Assembly: GCA_017303875.1 (NCBI GenBank)
Contig: JAFLBP010000012.1
Span: 1 to 64,000 of the forward strand
DNA length: 64,000 nucleotides
Reading direction: 5' to 3'
DNA from: Chitinophagales bacterium
Lineage (GTDB): Bacteria > Bacteroidota > Bacteroidia > Chitinophagales > Saprospiraceae
The position numbers and the translations under genes are program-made. Shown in pieces: positions 24,459-35,000 of the stretch; position 1 is the first letter of the stretch, and every line of letters starts with the position of its first letter. The notes below the pieces were generated by a model that saw only the letters and a program-made list of their open reading frames with translations, was not told the DNA's origin and did no database searches.

Positions 24459-25492
24459 GCGACTTCCAGTTGTAGTCGGACGCGGTATTCCTTATCAAGC
24501 AGTTGGCTGTCGAGCCGGAAGCGATCCGGGTAGCTGAGTTCGAGGCGGCGCTGCGCGTTTTGCAGTCCGATGCCGGTAGATTCGAGGGTTTGCGGGCCTT
24601 CGAGCAGGCTGTTGGCTACTTCGTAGTGCAGTTGTTTGCCCTGTACGCTGAGGTTTACCTTGATCCAGGCGTTCGGGTTGTTGGCGCTTACGCCGTGTTT
24701 GAAGGCATTTTCCAGAAAGGTAATCAGGATAAGGGGCGTAACGTGCACCTGCTCCACATCGCCATTGATGCTAAATTCTATAGGAATTTGATTGTTTAGC
24801 CGCATTTTTTCGAGACTGATATAGTTTTCCATGTAGTCTATTTCGCGGCGCAGCGGTACGGTGGCGTGGTTGGAGTCGTAAATCATGTAGCGCATCATCT
24901 CCGAGAGTTTGGCGATGATGTCGGGGGTATTGGGCGCTTGGGTATAGGCGAGGTAATAAAGGTTGTTGAGGGTATTAAAAAGAAAATGCGGGTTGATTTG
25001 CGCTTTGAGGAAACGCAGCTCGGCCGTCAGGGTTTCGTGTTCGAGTTCTTTGCGCCGGTTTTCTAATTCGAGCCAGTGTTCCACAAATTTGAGCATGGCC
25101 ACAAAAGCGACAATAAAGAGCGTGCTGACGAACATGTGCGTCATAAAACGCGTGTCGTAGAGAAATTTGATTTGGCCGCTGTAACCATCAATCAGCCAGC
25201 GTTTCATTTCCAGGGTGCCATACCAGACGATGGTAAAGGGCAATGCCAGCTCCAGCAGGTATTGCCAGATGCGGCGGTGTTTGAGAAAACGCTCGAAAAA
25301 GACGAAATAATTGAGGTAGCTGATAGACATCATGGCCAGGGTATGGGTCAGGGCGTCCATCAGCAGCAGCCACAGGGAGCGTTCTTCGGCAAAACGCGAA
25401 AGACTGAGCTGGTACAGGAAAAAACTGAAGTACAGCGCCCAGAAGCAGGCGTGCAGGAAAAAAATACGGCGTTTGAATATTGGATTCGGCAT
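24455..25492 (-). CDS. LytS/YehU-type sensor histidine kinase
   Basis: The 345-residue protein (ATG at 25492; an upstream TTG at 25513 is less likely) has about four N-terminal membrane helices followed by the kinase region. The motif LKAQINPHFLFNTLNNLYYL carries the phosphorylated His (residue 169), and LITFLENAFKHGV is the N-box, followed by STGIGLQNAQRRLEL. It overlaps its LytTR regulator by four bases. It lacks a large sensory domain, so signal input is probably through the membrane helices. It is a paralogue of the kinase at 2589-3623. Confidence 0.92.
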   Translation of the reverse strand: MPNPIFKRRIFFLHACFWALYFSFFLYQLSLSRFAEERSLWLLLMDALTHTLAMMSISYLNYFVFFERFLKHRRIWQYLLELALPFTIVWYGTLEMKRWLIDGYSGQIKFLYDTRFMTHMFVSTLFIVAFVAMLKFVEHWLELENRRKELEHETLTAELRFLKAQINPHFLFNTLNNLYYLAYTQAPNTPDIIAKLSEMMRYMIYDSNHATVPLRREIDYMENYISLEKMRLNNQIPIEFSINGDVEQVHVTPLILITFLENAFKHGVSANNPNAWIKVNLSVQGKQLHYEVANSLLEGPQTLESTGIGLQNAQRRLELSYPDRFRLDSQLLDKEYRVRLQLEVA

Positions 25493-25837
25493 CTGTGTTG
25501 TGTCGGCGCACAAATTTAGGCATTCAGCGCGGTTATTTGCTATATGCTTCTATACATGGGGCCGAACAGGCGATGTTCAGGAGTTTTTATTCGATTGTTT
25601 CGCTTTGCGGCTGGTTCGGGGATTGGCACGGAAGCTTTCACACAAATGTACACGTGTTATTTACACAGAAAACACAGCATTCTGCGTATTTCTGCATGAA
25701 ACAGCTGTGCCCTTCTGTGCGAAAACTCCCCTTACTATCCCTGCCCTGCTATCCATCGAGCAAAAAGCGCTAACGGTCGAATGGCTATTGACGCCTTTTA
25801 ATATTTGTCGTCTCTTTGCAGCAAATTTCAAGTGAAC
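25493..25837. other. Divergent intergenic region with repeat words
   Basis: This spacer separates the divergent kinase and receptor genes. It contains TTTCACACA, TACACAGAAAACACAGC and CTGTGCCCTTCTGTGCGAAAAC words (about 25637-25728), the same vocabulary as the hairpin at 22169-22242, able to fold imperfectly. No clear TAnnTTTG promoter is visible upstream of the receptor gene; TCTCTTTG at about 25811-25818 lacks the TA. Confidence 0.5.
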
Positions 25838-28513
25838 ATGTTTAATACTACTTTTCGCGGTCTGCGATTTTTTGCAATACCTGCCTTGCTTTTATGCTTT
25901 TTCAGCACCGCCCTTGTGGCGCAAATGCCTGGCGGCGGCGCTCCCGGTGGTGGCGGCAATTTTGATCCTTCCAAAATGAATATCGGCCGTTTTTACGGCA
26001 AAGTGGTGGATGAAAATGGCAAAGGCGTTGGATATGCGACCGTTAAGCTGATCGGTAAAAAATTTGACCCACAAAGCAAAAAAATGACCGAAGGGCTGAT
26101 CTCCGGCCAGCTTACACAAGAAAACGGCGATTTCAGCCTTGAAAAACTCCCGGTAATGGGAGAATTTAACCTCGAAATTTCATTTATCGGTTTTGCGACG
26201 ATTACTCAGAAAGTGTCTTTCGGTCTCGCCGCTCCGGGTGGCGCCAAACCGGGCGCCGGCGCACCCCCATCCGGTGCACCCGGTAGCGGCAACCCCATGG
26301 CAGGGGCAATGGCTGGAAATTTTGATAAAGATTTAGGAAACATTCCACTTAAACCCGACACAAAAACGCTGCAAGAGGTGGTGATCAATGCGGATGCCCC
26401 CACGGCTACCCTCGCGCTGGATAAAAAAATCTACCGCGTGGATAAAGACGCCTCGGCCGTGGGCGGCAACGCACAGGATGCCCTCAAAAACGTGCCGTCG
26501 CTTTCCGTAGACATCGACGGCAACGTGTCGCTGCGCAACGGCGCACCGCAGATTTTTGTCGACGGCCGCCCCACCACGCTCACCCTCGATCAGATTCCGG
26601 CTGCGGCCATCGAAACCGTGGAAGTTATCACCAATCCTTCGGCTAAATATGACGCTGGCGGCGGCACAGCCGGCATTGTCAATATTGTGTTGAAAAAGGA
26701 ACGCCGCTTAGGTTATAATGGTAATGTTCGTACAGGCGTCGATACCCGCCAGGGATTCAATTTCGGTGGCGACGTTAATGCCCGCGGTGAAAAAGTCAAC
26801 CTTTTTGTAAGCGGCAATCTCAACCGGATGCGCGCCATTAACGAAGGTGAAACCGCGCGCCAGAATTTTTTCGGCAGCCCGGAAACAAATGTTTTTCAAA
26901 ATACCGACGGCAAAATGCAGGGCTATTTCGCCAATGCCCGTGCCGGCCTCGACTGGCTGATGGACAACCGCAATACCCTCACTTTTTCCGGTAACCTTAC
27001 CCGCGGCTCCTTCCACCCGAGTGATCTGATTTCCACCCGCACGGATTCGCTGTTTTCCGACCGTGTCGGATTGCTGCGCTACACCCGTGAAGGCAATACC
27101 GCGCGCAATTTCCGTAACCTTGGTCTTTCCGTACAGTTCAAACACCTCTTTCCCAAACAGGGCGCGGAATGGACTGCCGACGTCAATTATAATAATGTAA
27201 AATTTGAAGGTTCCAGCGATTTTAATACCCTGTACGAATCGGGAAACAACATCCAGGAGAAACAGGAAGGTACCGGCGACGGCGCTTTTATTACCATCCA
27301 GACCGACCTTGTTTATCCTTTAAAAAGCAATTGGAAAGTTGAAACCGGTTTGCGGGCCGCCATGCGCGACAACGAAAACCACAACGGCAACTTCCGCTAT
27401 TCCACGCCCGCGCAGGAATGGCAACGCATCAGCAACCTGACCGATAATTTCCGCCTTTCCGACGACGTGTATGCCGCTTATGGTACCCTTAGCAAGCAGC
27501 AGGGACGCTGGGGTTATCAGGCCGGTTTGCGCCTCGAAAGCAGCTTTTATCAAGGAGAATTGACCGACCGGGATTCTTCTTTCAGGATTGTTTACCCCGC
27601 AGCGCTTTTTCCCAGCGGTTTTGTGACGTATAAAATCAGCGAAACCAGCAACCTGCAATTGTCGTATACCCGCCGGGTCAATCGTCCGAATTTTTTTCAG
27701 ACCATGCCATTTGTCGACTTCACCGATTCGCTGAACCTGCGCCGTGGCAATCCGCAATTGCGCCCGGAATTTACCAACGCGCTGGAATTGAGCTGGCAAA
27801 AAACATTTAAGGGCGGGCACGACATTTTAAGTTCCTTGTACTATAAAAATGCCACCAACCTGCTTACCACTTACCTCAGCAGCGAGTACAACGAAACCCT
27901 GCAAAAAGAGGTGATCGTCAGCACCTATATCAACGCCAACCAAAGCCATGCGGCCGGCGCAGAGTTTACTCTGAAAAATACCTTGTTCAAGCTCATTACG
28001 CTCACCACCAATATCAATGCGTTTTATACGCAGGTGGATGCCGATAATGTGGAAGCGAACCTGACCATAGACCGCTGGAGCGCCTTTTTTAAGGAAATTC
28101 TTCAGGTGCGCCTGCCCCAAAACTGGACTTTACAGCTGAACGGCGAATATCGCACCCGGGTTTCTTTCCTGCCGAGCAATAACAATGATCCGTTCCGCGG
28201 CGGTCCGCATGGCGGTTCTCAGAACTCCGCGCAGGGGTATTCCATCGCCAACTGGTATGTGGATGCTTCCGTGCGCAAGGATTTCTGGAAAAAACAAGGT
28301 TCGCTGACCCTCAGTGCCGGCGATATTTTTGCAAGCCGTAAAAATGGTTCTTATTCTTCCTCAGAACTGTTTATCCAGGACAGCTGGATGATCCGCAACC
28401 CGCAGATTGTACGCCTCAACTTCTCCTACCGTTTTGGCAAAATGGATGCTTCGCTGTTCAAGCGCAAAAACAACAAAGTGAATATGCAGGGGAATGATAT
28501 GATGGGCGGATAA
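25838..28513 (+). CDS. Outer-membrane beta-barrel receptor-like protein (TonB-dependent type)
   Basis: The 891-residue product starts at ATG 25838, followed by a signal peptide ending STALVAQ. An N-terminal carboxypeptidase-regulatory-like domain (about 45-140, [20 protein letters not shown]) contains Gly/Pro/Ala-rich inserts ([20 protein letters not shown]). A plug domain with [16 protein letters not shown] wording (here [16 protein letters not shown]) and a large outer-membrane beta-barrel follow. This is the OMP_b-brl_3 arrangement rather than classical SusC. The ligand is unknown. The Gly-rich insert linking the regulatory and plug domains is unusual in length. A longer start at 25805 has no support. 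Confidence 0.85.
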   Translation: MFNTTFRGLRFFAIPALLLCFFSTALVAQMPGGGAPGGGGNFDPSKMNIGRFYGKVVDENGKGVGYATVKLIGKKFDPQSKKMTEGLISGQLTQENGDFSLEKLPVMGEFNLEISFIGFATITQKVSFGLAAPGGAKPGAGAPPSGAPGSGNPMAGAMAGNFDKDLGNIPLKPDTKTLQEVVINADAPTATLALDKKIYRVDKDASAVGGNAQDALKNVPSLSVDIDGNVSLRNGAPQIFVDGRPTTLTLDQIPAAAIETVEVITNPSAKYDAGGGTAGIVNIVLKKERRLGYNGNVRTGVDTRQGFNFGGDVNARGEKVNLFVSGNLNRMRAINEGETARQNFFGSPETNVFQNTDGKMQGYFANARAGLDWLMDNRNTLTFSGNLTRGSFHPSDLISTRTDSLFSDRVGLLRYTREGNTARNFRNLGLSVQFKHLFPKQGAEWTADVNYNNVKFEGSSDFNTLYESGNNIQEKQEGTGDGAFITIQTDLVYPLKSNWKVETGLRAAMRDNENHNGNFRYSTPAQEWQRISNLTDNFRLSDDVYAAYGTLSKQQGRWGYQAGLRLESSFYQGELTDRDSSFRIVYPAALFPSGFVTYKISETSNLQLSYTRRVNRPNFFQTMPFVDFTDSLNLRRGNPQLRPEFTNALELSWQKTFKGGHDILSSLYYKNATNLLTTYLSSEYNETLQKEVIVSTYINANQSHAAGAEFTLKNTLFKLITLTTNINAFYTQVDADNVEANLTIDRWSAFFKEILQVRLPQNWTLQLNGEYRTRVSFLPSNNNDPFRGGPHGGSQNSAQGYSIANWYVDASVRKDFWKKQGSLTLSAGDIFASRKNGSYSSSELFIQDSWMIRNPQIVRLNFSYRFGKMDASLFKRKNNKVNMQGNDMMGG

Positions 28514-28525
28514 AACAAATTTTGT

Positions 28526-28573
28526 TATCTTTGCCTGCATTTCCCGCTAAACAAGACGTTTGGCGGGAAATGC
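28526..28573 (+). promoter_or_regulatory. ruvB promoter and leader hairpin
   Basis: TATCTTTG at 28526-28533 matches the -7 consensus. About four bases after it, a perfect inverted repeat GCATTTCCCGC (28537-28547) and GCGGGAAATGC (28563-28573) has a 15-base loop. The second arm contains the GCGGG ribosome-binding-like stretch and the ATG at 28570-28572. The hairpin would therefore mask the start if translation begins there; ATG at 28582 would be just outside it. Confidence 0.6.
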
Positions 28574-29598
28574 CCCTGCACATGAGTAAACAATTTGCAT
28601 CTGAACCTGGTGGCGGCGAAGAAAAGATCATTGAAAAAGCGCTTCGCCCCAAATTTCTGGAAGAGTTCAACGGCCAGAAAAAGATCGTTGATAACCTGCA
28701 AGTCTTTATCCAGGCTGCCAAAATGCGTGGTGAGGCTTTGGATCACGTGTTGTTGCATGGGCCTCCGGGTTTGGGTAAAACCACGCTTTCCCACATTGTC
28801 GCGTACGAATTAGGCGCCACGCTTAAAATGACCTCTGGCCCGGTGCTGGAAAAACCCGGCGACCTGGCAGGGCTGCTTACCAATCTCGACGCGGGCGATG
28901 TGTTGTTTATTGATGAAATCCACCGCCTGAATACGGTTGTAGAGGAGTATCTCTACTCCGCTATGGAGGATTACCGTATTGATATTATGATAGATTCCGG
29001 TCCGAATGCCAGGAGCATTCAGATCAGTCTCAATCCCTTTACTTTGGTGGGCGCAACCACACGCATGGGCCTGCTCACCTCGCCCCTGCGCGCCCGTTTC
29101 GGTATCACCTGTCATCTAGATTATTACGATGTACATACGCTGGAGCATATTCTGAAGCGTTCGGCAGAGATTCTGGGTATTCCAATTACCGACGACGGGG
29201 CGCATGAAATTGCCCGACGCAGCCGGGGGACGCCGCGTATTGCCAATGCGTTGCTGCGCCGGGTGCGCGATTTTGCACAAATTAAAGGCAACGGGCAAGT
29301 AGACGCTGAAATTTCCCGCATCGGTCTGGCTGCGCTGAATGTGGATGAACATGGCCTGGATGAGATGGACAATCGCATCCTCGGCGCCATTATTCACAAA
29401 TTCAAAGGGGGCCCGGTTGGACTGACCACCATCGGCACGGCCATTGGTGAAGAAGCGGGTACCATAGAAGAGGTACATGAGCCTTTCCTGATCATGGAGG
29501 GCTATTTGCAACGGACACCCCGCGGGCGTATCGCCACTGAAAAATCGTATTTGCATCTTGGAGTAGTGCCACCGCGTTCGATGGGGTCACTTTTTTAG
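28570..29598 (+). CDS. ruvB: Holliday junction branch migration helicase RuvB
   Basis: The 342-residue AAA+ ATPase drives Holliday junction branch migration with RuvA and acts with RuvC in homologous recombination. Motifs are Walker [11 protein letters not shown], Walker B FIDEIHRL, sensor-1 region [19 protein letters not shown] and a C-terminal winged-helix end with [16 protein letters not shown]. Start at 28570 gives MPLHMSKQ and has GGCGGG just upstream; 28582 gives MSKQ and is also possible. Length agrees with family members (about 335-345). It stands alone, with its own promoter. No other recombination genes are adjacent; ruvA and ruvC are not in the window. Confidence 0.96.
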   Translation: MPLHMSKQFASEPGGGEEKIIEKALRPKFLEEFNGQKKIVDNLQVFIQAAKMRGEALDHVLLHGPPGLGKTTLSHIVAYELGATLKMTSGPVLEKPGDLAGLLTNLDAGDVLFIDEIHRLNTVVEEYLYSAMEDYRIDIMIDSGPNARSIQISLNPFTLVGATTRMGLLTSPLRARFGITCHLDYYDVHTLEHILKRSAEILGIPITDDGAHEIARRSRGTPRIANALLRRVRDFAQIKGNGQVDAEISRIGLAALNVDEHGLDEMDNRILGAIIHKFKGGPVGLTTIGTAIGEEAGTIEEVHEPFLIMEGYLQRTPRGRIATEKSYLHLGVVPPRSMGSLF

Positions 29599-30055
29599 CG
29601 GCAATGTATTGTTATGTAGCTTTGTCTAAATTAGGCAAATTTAGCAATTGTTAATTCTGCCCGCAGGTGATTAATAAGTGCCTGCTTTTTTCTTTATCTT
29701 TGTGCTGCAACTGTATTGCACCGTACGCTGTGCGGTATTTTTTTAATCCTTGCACCTTGTGTTAATCCCTTAGCTCAAGTTGCGCCCGGTTCGGTAACAT
29801 CTCATGAATTGATCCTGCCTGTCAGTAAATCTTTCATTCAACAAGCATCAGCAGGTCACCCTTTAGATTCCGGTAGCCCTTCCTTTGTTCTGGGCGTCCG
29901 GATTGTTCTGCGTATTCATTTGTGTACTCCGTTCCGACGCACATTATTGGGTTAAAACATACTCGCCTCTTCACCTCTGTAAGATTTTCATTTTAATCAT
30001 TTGCTAACTGCTCTTTCGCCTCGGTTGCCTGGTGTGAAGGGTTATTTACAGACTT
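29599..30055. other. Intergenic region with promoter and possible leader ORF
   Basis: TATCTTTG at 29695-29702 fits a -7 element. A TTG-started ORF at 29716-29955 (79 residues) begins with a signal-peptide-like run CGIFLILAPCVNPLAQ but then loses protein-like character. It could be a decayed secreted gene or a leader. The region also holds a leftward ORF with no support. The large secreted gene begins at 30056, so its transcript probably has a leader of about 350 bases. Confidence 0.45.
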
Positions 30056-33000
30056 ATGAGAAGTTTTACCCGCTTTCATCTGGGAGTATGCGTACTCCTT
30101 TGTTCCGTGTTTCCTGTGTCCAAACAAATTTGGGCGCAAACCGCTCCCACAATTTTCGTGGAAATCAATTCCAATGCACCATTCTGCGCAACTTCGCAGG
30201 ATCTTCAATTGGAGGCTGTCGGCACTGCCCATTTCTGGCAGTGGAGCGGCCCGAATGGTTTTAGTTCCAGCCTGCGCAGCCCCTCAATCATCAAGCCACA
30301 GGCCAATGCTACGGGCTTGTATACCGTTGTGGCTTCCGACAGTGCCGGCAACAGCGCAACTTCCGCCTTGTGGATTGACATTTATCCCGTTCCCAATGCG
30401 CAAGTGGCGGCCAACCTGTTTTTGTGTCCCTCGCAAAGCGCTGCTTTTCAGGCCAGTGGGGGCGTGCAATACCAATGGTGGCCCCAACAGGGACTGAGTA
30501 ATGCGGCCATTGCCAATCCGATCGCAGCACCTGCGCAAACCACTACTTACAGCGTTACGGTAAGCGCCATGAACGGTTGTACTGCGGCTGCTTCAGCGGT
30601 CGCTTTTGTACATGAAGCTGAGGCGATGACCTGCAATGATTTGGTCAATGTATCGCTTGATGCCGATGGTATTGTTCCGCTTACCGGCGATTTGGTGCTG
30701 GAGGGCGATCACGAACCCGCCGGTTTTTATACGGTAGAAGTATTTGGTAATCAGGGACAACCCTTAGGCGGTTCGCTTACCTGTGCCATGCTCAATCAGA
30801 CCCTCTTGTACAAAGCTACCGACCAATGTACCGGCCAGTATTGTACCGGAATGGTAAAAATAGAAGACAAACTGGCGCCAACAGTAACTTGCGCCAACCT
30901 TGTGCTGCCCTGTGTGATCACCAACCTCCATCCGGATTATCTGAATGAATTGTTTTTCCCGCCCCTGGCAAATATTTATCCAGTGGCTTCCGACAACTGC
31001 GGGCCGGTAACCCTGAGCTTTAAGGACAATTTCCTTAACCTCCCTTGTGCCGCACCTGCCAACGGCGACGATTTTACCAGTGCGGTCATCTTCCGTACCT
31101 GGACCGCAACCGACCCCAGTAACAACAAAAAAAGCTGTCAGCAGAATATTACACTCGTACGCCCGACATTAGCCAATTTGGGTATGCCAGACCCCCTGGT
31201 TACTGTTTCCTGCGAAGCGCCACAAACCAGTCCCGCATTTACAGGCACCCCGTTTGTCACTTTTAACGGACAGCGTTTTCCGCTCTTTCCGGGCGTGGGT
31301 AATTGTGAGTTCACGATCAATTATCAGGATCATCTACTGCCAATTTGTGCGGGTGAATACAAAATTCAGCGCACCTGGGTGGCCCTTGATGATTGCTTGC
31401 CCAGCGGCCCGTCCAATCCGCGCTTTTTTACCCAAATCATTAAAGTAGAAGATATTAGCGGGCCGGAAATGGCTTGTCCGGCCGACCTGACCGTAACGAC
31501 CGACCCCTTCAACTGCTGTGCCACAGTGGATTTGCCCGACTTTATCGTCAGCGATAACTGCTCTTCTGTAGAGCAGGTTTCGGCGATGCTTCAGACTTTT
31601 GATCCGCAAAGCGGTGCGCCGCTGAATATGTATCAGTTGAATGGCGCCCTGGCTGATTTTCTGGGCAACAATCATTGGAACCCGGATACCCTGGCGGTTT
31701 TTGGCTTTAGTCCCTGCCTGCCCATTGGCGTACATCGGGTGAGCTTTACCGCGAGCGATCGCTGTGGTAAAACCTCAACTTGCTCCATGCAACTGACCGT
31801 AGACGACCACATTCCGCCGCAGCCTGTTTGTACTGAACTGACCAAGGTTTCCATCGGCGCCGAGGGCATGAGTCTGGTACCTGCCACGGCCTTTGATCAG
31901 GGTTCGACGGATAACTGCCAGCAGGTGCGTTTCAAGGCAAGACGAATGGTTACGGCCTGTCAGTCGAGCAAATTTTACTATGATGCCGTTAAATTTTGCT
32001 GTGAAGACATCGGCGATACCATCATGGTGGAATTGCGGGTTTATGATGTTGCGGTGCCGGCTGATTCTATTTATCTGGATACCGAATTGGAAAACAGCAA
32101 TGCCTGCATGATTCGGGTAGTCGTGGAAGATAAGCTCAAACCCGTTTGTATAGCGCCAGCCAATATTACCGTCAACTGCGAAGCTTTTGACCCCGGCCTG
32201 TCAACTTACGGGGCGCCGCAGGTAGCCGACAATTGCTGTATTGATACCGTTACCGTTGCCCTTAATAATTCGCAATTTGACACCGTATGTAATCGTGGGG
32301 CTTTAACCCGCACGTTTCGGGTGAGCGATTGTTATGGCAATACCACAACCTGTTCGCAGCGGGTGGTGGTGGAATATCGGCAGGAATATTACCTGCGTTT
32401 CCCTGATGACCGCAACATCAGCGTTTGTGATGGTTCGGGTAATTACGGAGAGCCGACATTTTTTGGTGAAAACTGCGAATTGTTGGGTTATTCCTACAAA
32501 GATCAGCTGTTTACGGTGGTGCCGGATGCCTGCTACACGCTGGAGCGCACCTGGAAAGTCATCAATTGGTGCACCTATGATCCGTCCAAGCCCTGTATTT
32601 TTGTACCGAATCCGACCCCCAGTCCGCAGGCCCTCAACCCCTCCAACCTGCGAGCACCGGTGATTTCAGCGCCTGGTGCAACGGGCATTTGGGCGCCTAC
32701 GGTCATTAACCTGCTTCCCGGCGAACCACAGATTAATTTCAGTCAGTTCTGGCAGCAGGACGCCAACTGTTACGAATACACGCAGATTATCAAAATCATT
32801 GATACGCAGGCGCCGCTGATCTCGAATTGCCCTTCGGAACCTGTAAAATTATGCGATCTGAGCAACAACGATGCCCAGCTCTGGAATTCGGCAGACTGGT
32901 GGGATAATGTGCATTTGTTGCATGACCTGTGTGAAGGCCCGGCTGATCTGAGTATTACCGCCCGGGATTTGTGCTCTGATACCATACTGCGGTTTCATTA

Positions 33001-34927
33001 TCTGTTGTTTTTAGATACCGACAATAATGGATCATTGGAATCAGCAATTAACAGCGATAACCCGCCGCCGCCAGGCATGATTTATTTTAATAATGCTTTA
33101 CTGCCTGGTTTTAATGGCGGAACGCTCCGGCAGTTCGATCACCGCAATGTGGCTGATGCACAGCGCTACCGCTTTGGGGTGCAAACAGAAATTAGTGGTA
33201 ACTCGGTAATCGCCACCCTGCGCTGGTATTCCGGTGCAAATCCCTCGGTGCCGCAACTGCCCGTGGGCAGGCACAAAATCAAATGGTTGGTAGAAGATGG
33301 CTGTGGCAATGCAAAAATTTGTGAGTATTTTTTCAATGTGGAGGACTGCAAAAAACCGACCGTGGTTTGTACCAACGGCTTGTCGGTCAATATTATGCCG
33401 GGCGGAATGATTACCCTTTGGGCATCCGATTTTCTGCAATACACTACCGATAATTGTACTCCTGCCAATCAATTGCTCGTAGCCATTGAAAAGTCGACGG
33501 AGTCGGCGGATGAGTTTCCTGTTGATATGATGAGTGGGGTGCCACAAACGTCCGTTACATTTGATTGCTCCAACCTGTCGGATCCACAATTGGTACGCCT
33601 GTGGTCGAAGGATAAAGCCGGCAATGCCGATTACTGCGAAACCTATGTATTGATTCAGGATCAGAATGAAGTTTGTCCGGACTCCGCCAAATATATCCTG
33701 CGTGGCCACCTCAAAACCGAAGACAATCGCCCGGTTGAAGAGGCCCATGTGTTGTTCAACATCGATATGTTTCCCTCCATGAGCAGTGATCTTACAGATG
33801 TGGATGGCCGGTATGAGTTCAAGCCCCCGGTGTTGGGCCCGCAATCTGTCCTGCACCTGCAACCTTTCAAAGATGATAACCACATCAACGGCGTATCGAC
33901 GTTTGACCTGGTGCTGCTGTCGAAGCATATTTTGGGTATTGAGCCGCTGCAATCGCCGTACAAAATGATTGCTGCCGATGCCAACCGCTCCGGCTCTATC
34001 ACCACCCTTGATATTGTGGAATTGCGCAAACTGATTTTGGGCATTTACAACGAATTGCCGGATAATACTTCCTGGCGATTTGTAGACAAAAAATTCAGTT
34101 TCCCGCAGCCTTCCAACCCGTTTGCTGAGGTTTTTCCTGAAAAAATTGAAACCCCTGCGGTTTTGGGCCTGACGGACAGCCTCGATTTTGTGGCGATAAA
34201 AATTGGGGATTTGAATGGAAATGTCGTGCCCAACAACTTGCTCGCTGCGGAAGAACGTTTTGCCGGAAATACGACGCTGCAATGGGAAAGCGATCGGGCG
34301 GATGTACGCAGCGGCGATGAATTTACGGTGCATTTTCAGAGCAGTGCCGCATGGCTGGGTGCGCAATTCAGCCTGGATTTCTCCGGACTGACCTTGCTTG
34401 ATGTCCATAAATTGCCTTCTGAATTTTATGTAGCGGGCAATGGGAAACTTAATTGTTCCTGGACGGCAGCACAGGCTCAAAGTACGCAATTGCGTTTTGC
34501 ACTGCGTTTCCGCGCAGAGCGCTCAGGCGCACTGGACAAACTGTTTCAGTTCAAAAACGAGGGCTTGTCGGCGGAAGCCTATCAGGAGCAAGGCCCTTTG
34601 GCGCTGCAATTGGCCCATGGGAAATCAGACAAAACACTTTCTGCGCAGATGCCCTTTACGGTGTATCAGAATCAGCCCAACCCTGTAGCCGACCAGACGG
34701 TCATCGGGTTTTACCTGCCGGAAGCCGGGAATGTTACCTTAACGGTATTTGATGAAAGCGGCCGTCGTTTGCTACGCCGAAGCCAATCGTTTGGTGTTGG
34801 TTTACAGCAATTTACGCTTGATGCGGGCAGGCATTTGTCCGGCCGAAGCGGTTTGTTTTACTACCGGATAGAAAGCAACGCAGGTACAGAAACGCGGAAG
34901 TTTCAGGTGGTACAATCGCTGAGATAA
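30056..34927 (+). CDS. Large T9SS-secreted multidomain protein with dockerin-like segment
   Basis: The 1623-residue protein has a signal peptide ending VSKQIWAQ. The main part is a chain of beta-sandwich repeats of HYR/Ig-like type, with recurrent phrases such as DNCGPVTLSF, RTWTATDPSNN and VEDKLAPTV that mark conserved Cys-bearing modules. A dockerin-like segment lies near residues 1280-1330, with two repeats of the pattern GVSTFDLVLLSKHILG and GSITTLDIVELRKLILG. The tail, with YQNQPNPVADQTVIGFYL, is a T9SS type A sorting domain. Surface adhesion or attachment is likely. The dockerin-like pair is a known Bacteroidota element whose cohesin partners are often absent. Confidence 0.88.
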   Translation: MRSFTRFHLGVCVLLCSVFPVSKQIWAQTAPTIFVEINSNAPFCATSQDLQLEAVGTAHFWQWSGPNGFSSSLRSPSIIKPQANATGLYTVVASDSAGNSATSALWIDIYPVPNAQVAANLFLCPSQSAAFQASGGVQYQWWPQQGLSNAAIANPIAAPAQTTTYSVTVSAMNGCTAAASAVAFVHEAEAMTCNDLVNVSLDADGIVPLTGDLVLEGDHEPAGFYTVEVFGNQGQPLGGSLTCAMLNQTLLYKATDQCTGQYCTGMVKIEDKLAPTVTCANLVLPCVITNLHPDYLNELFFPPLANIYPVASDNCGPVTLSFKDNFLNLPCAAPANGDDFTSAVIFRTWTATDPSNNKKSCQQNITLVRPTLANLGMPDPLVTVSCEAPQTSPAFTGTPFVTFNGQRFPLFPGVGNCEFTINYQDHLLPICAGEYKIQRTWVALDDCLPSGPSNPRFFTQIIKVEDISGPEMACPADLTVTTDPFNCCATVDLPDFIVSDNCSSVEQVSAMLQTFDPQSGAPLNMYQLNGALADFLGNNHWNPDTLAVFGFSPCLPIGVHRVSFTASDRCGKTSTCSMQLTVDDHIPPQPVCTELTKVSIGAEGMSLVPATAFDQGSTDNCQQVRFKARRMVTACQSSKFYYDAVKFCCEDIGDTIMVELRVYDVAVPADSIYLDTELENSNACMIRVVVEDKLKPVCIAPANITVNCEAFDPGLSTYGAPQVADNCCIDTVTVALNNSQFDTVCNRGALTRTFRVSDCYGNTTTCSQRVVVEYRQEYYLRFPDDRNISVCDGSGNYGEPTFFGENCELLGYSYKDQLFTVVPDACYTLERTWKVINWCTYDPSKPCIFVPNPTPSPQALNPSNLRAPVISAPGATGIWAPTVINLLPGEPQINFSQFWQQDANCYEYTQIIKIIDTQAPLISNCPSEPVKLCDLSNNDAQLWNSADWWDNVHLLHDLCEGPADLSITARDLCSDTILRFHYLLFLDTDNNGSLESAINSDNPPPPGMIYFNNALLPGFNGGTLRQFDHRNVADAQRYRFGVQTEISGNSVIATLRWYSGANPSVPQLPVGRHKIKWLVEDGCGNAKICEYFFNVEDCKKPTVVCTNGLSVNIMPGGMITLWASDFLQYTTDNCTPANQLLVAIEKSTESADEFPVDMMSGVPQTSVTFDCSNLSDPQLVRLWSKDKAGNADYCETYVLIQDQNEVCPDSAKYILRGHLKTEDNRPVEEAHVLFNIDMFPSMSSDLTDVDGRYEFKPPVLGPQSVLHLQPFKDDNHINGVSTFDLVLLSKHILGIEPLQSPYKMIAADANRSGSITTLDIVELRKLILGIYNELPDNTSWRFVDKKFSFPQPSNPFAEVFPEKIETPAVLGLTDSLDFVAIKIGDLNGNVVPNNLLAAEERFAGNTTLQWESDRADVRSGDEFTVHFQSSAAWLGAQFSLDFSGLTLLDVHKLPSEFYVAGNGKLNCSWTAAQAQSTQLRFALRFRAERSGALDKLFQFKNEGLSAEAYQEQGPLALQLAHGKSDKTLSAQMPFTVYQNQPNPVADQTVIGFYLPEAGNVTLTVFDESGRRLLRRSQSFGVGLQQFTLDAGRHLSGRSGLFYYRIESNAGTETRKFQVVQSLR

Positions 34928-34949
34928 CCACTTTTTCGCGGTGCAAAAA

Positions 34950-34982
34950 AAAGGGCCATCTTGCTAAACAGGATGGCCCTTT
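34950..34982. terminator. Bidirectional terminator hairpin
   Basis: AAAGGGCCATC (34950-34960) and GATGGCCCTTT (34972-34982) are perfectly complementary around an 11-base loop, and A/T runs flank both sides. It lies between the convergent genes for the secreted protein and the YebC protein and fits a factor-independent terminator for both. Confidence 0.9.
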
Positions 34983-35000
34983 ATACGTTGCTCATGTTCC

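Noticed and set aside
33098..34489. A 463-codon leftward ORF inside the giant secreted gene
   Set aside because: It is the reverse frame of a strongly supported coding region, with no start context or motif.
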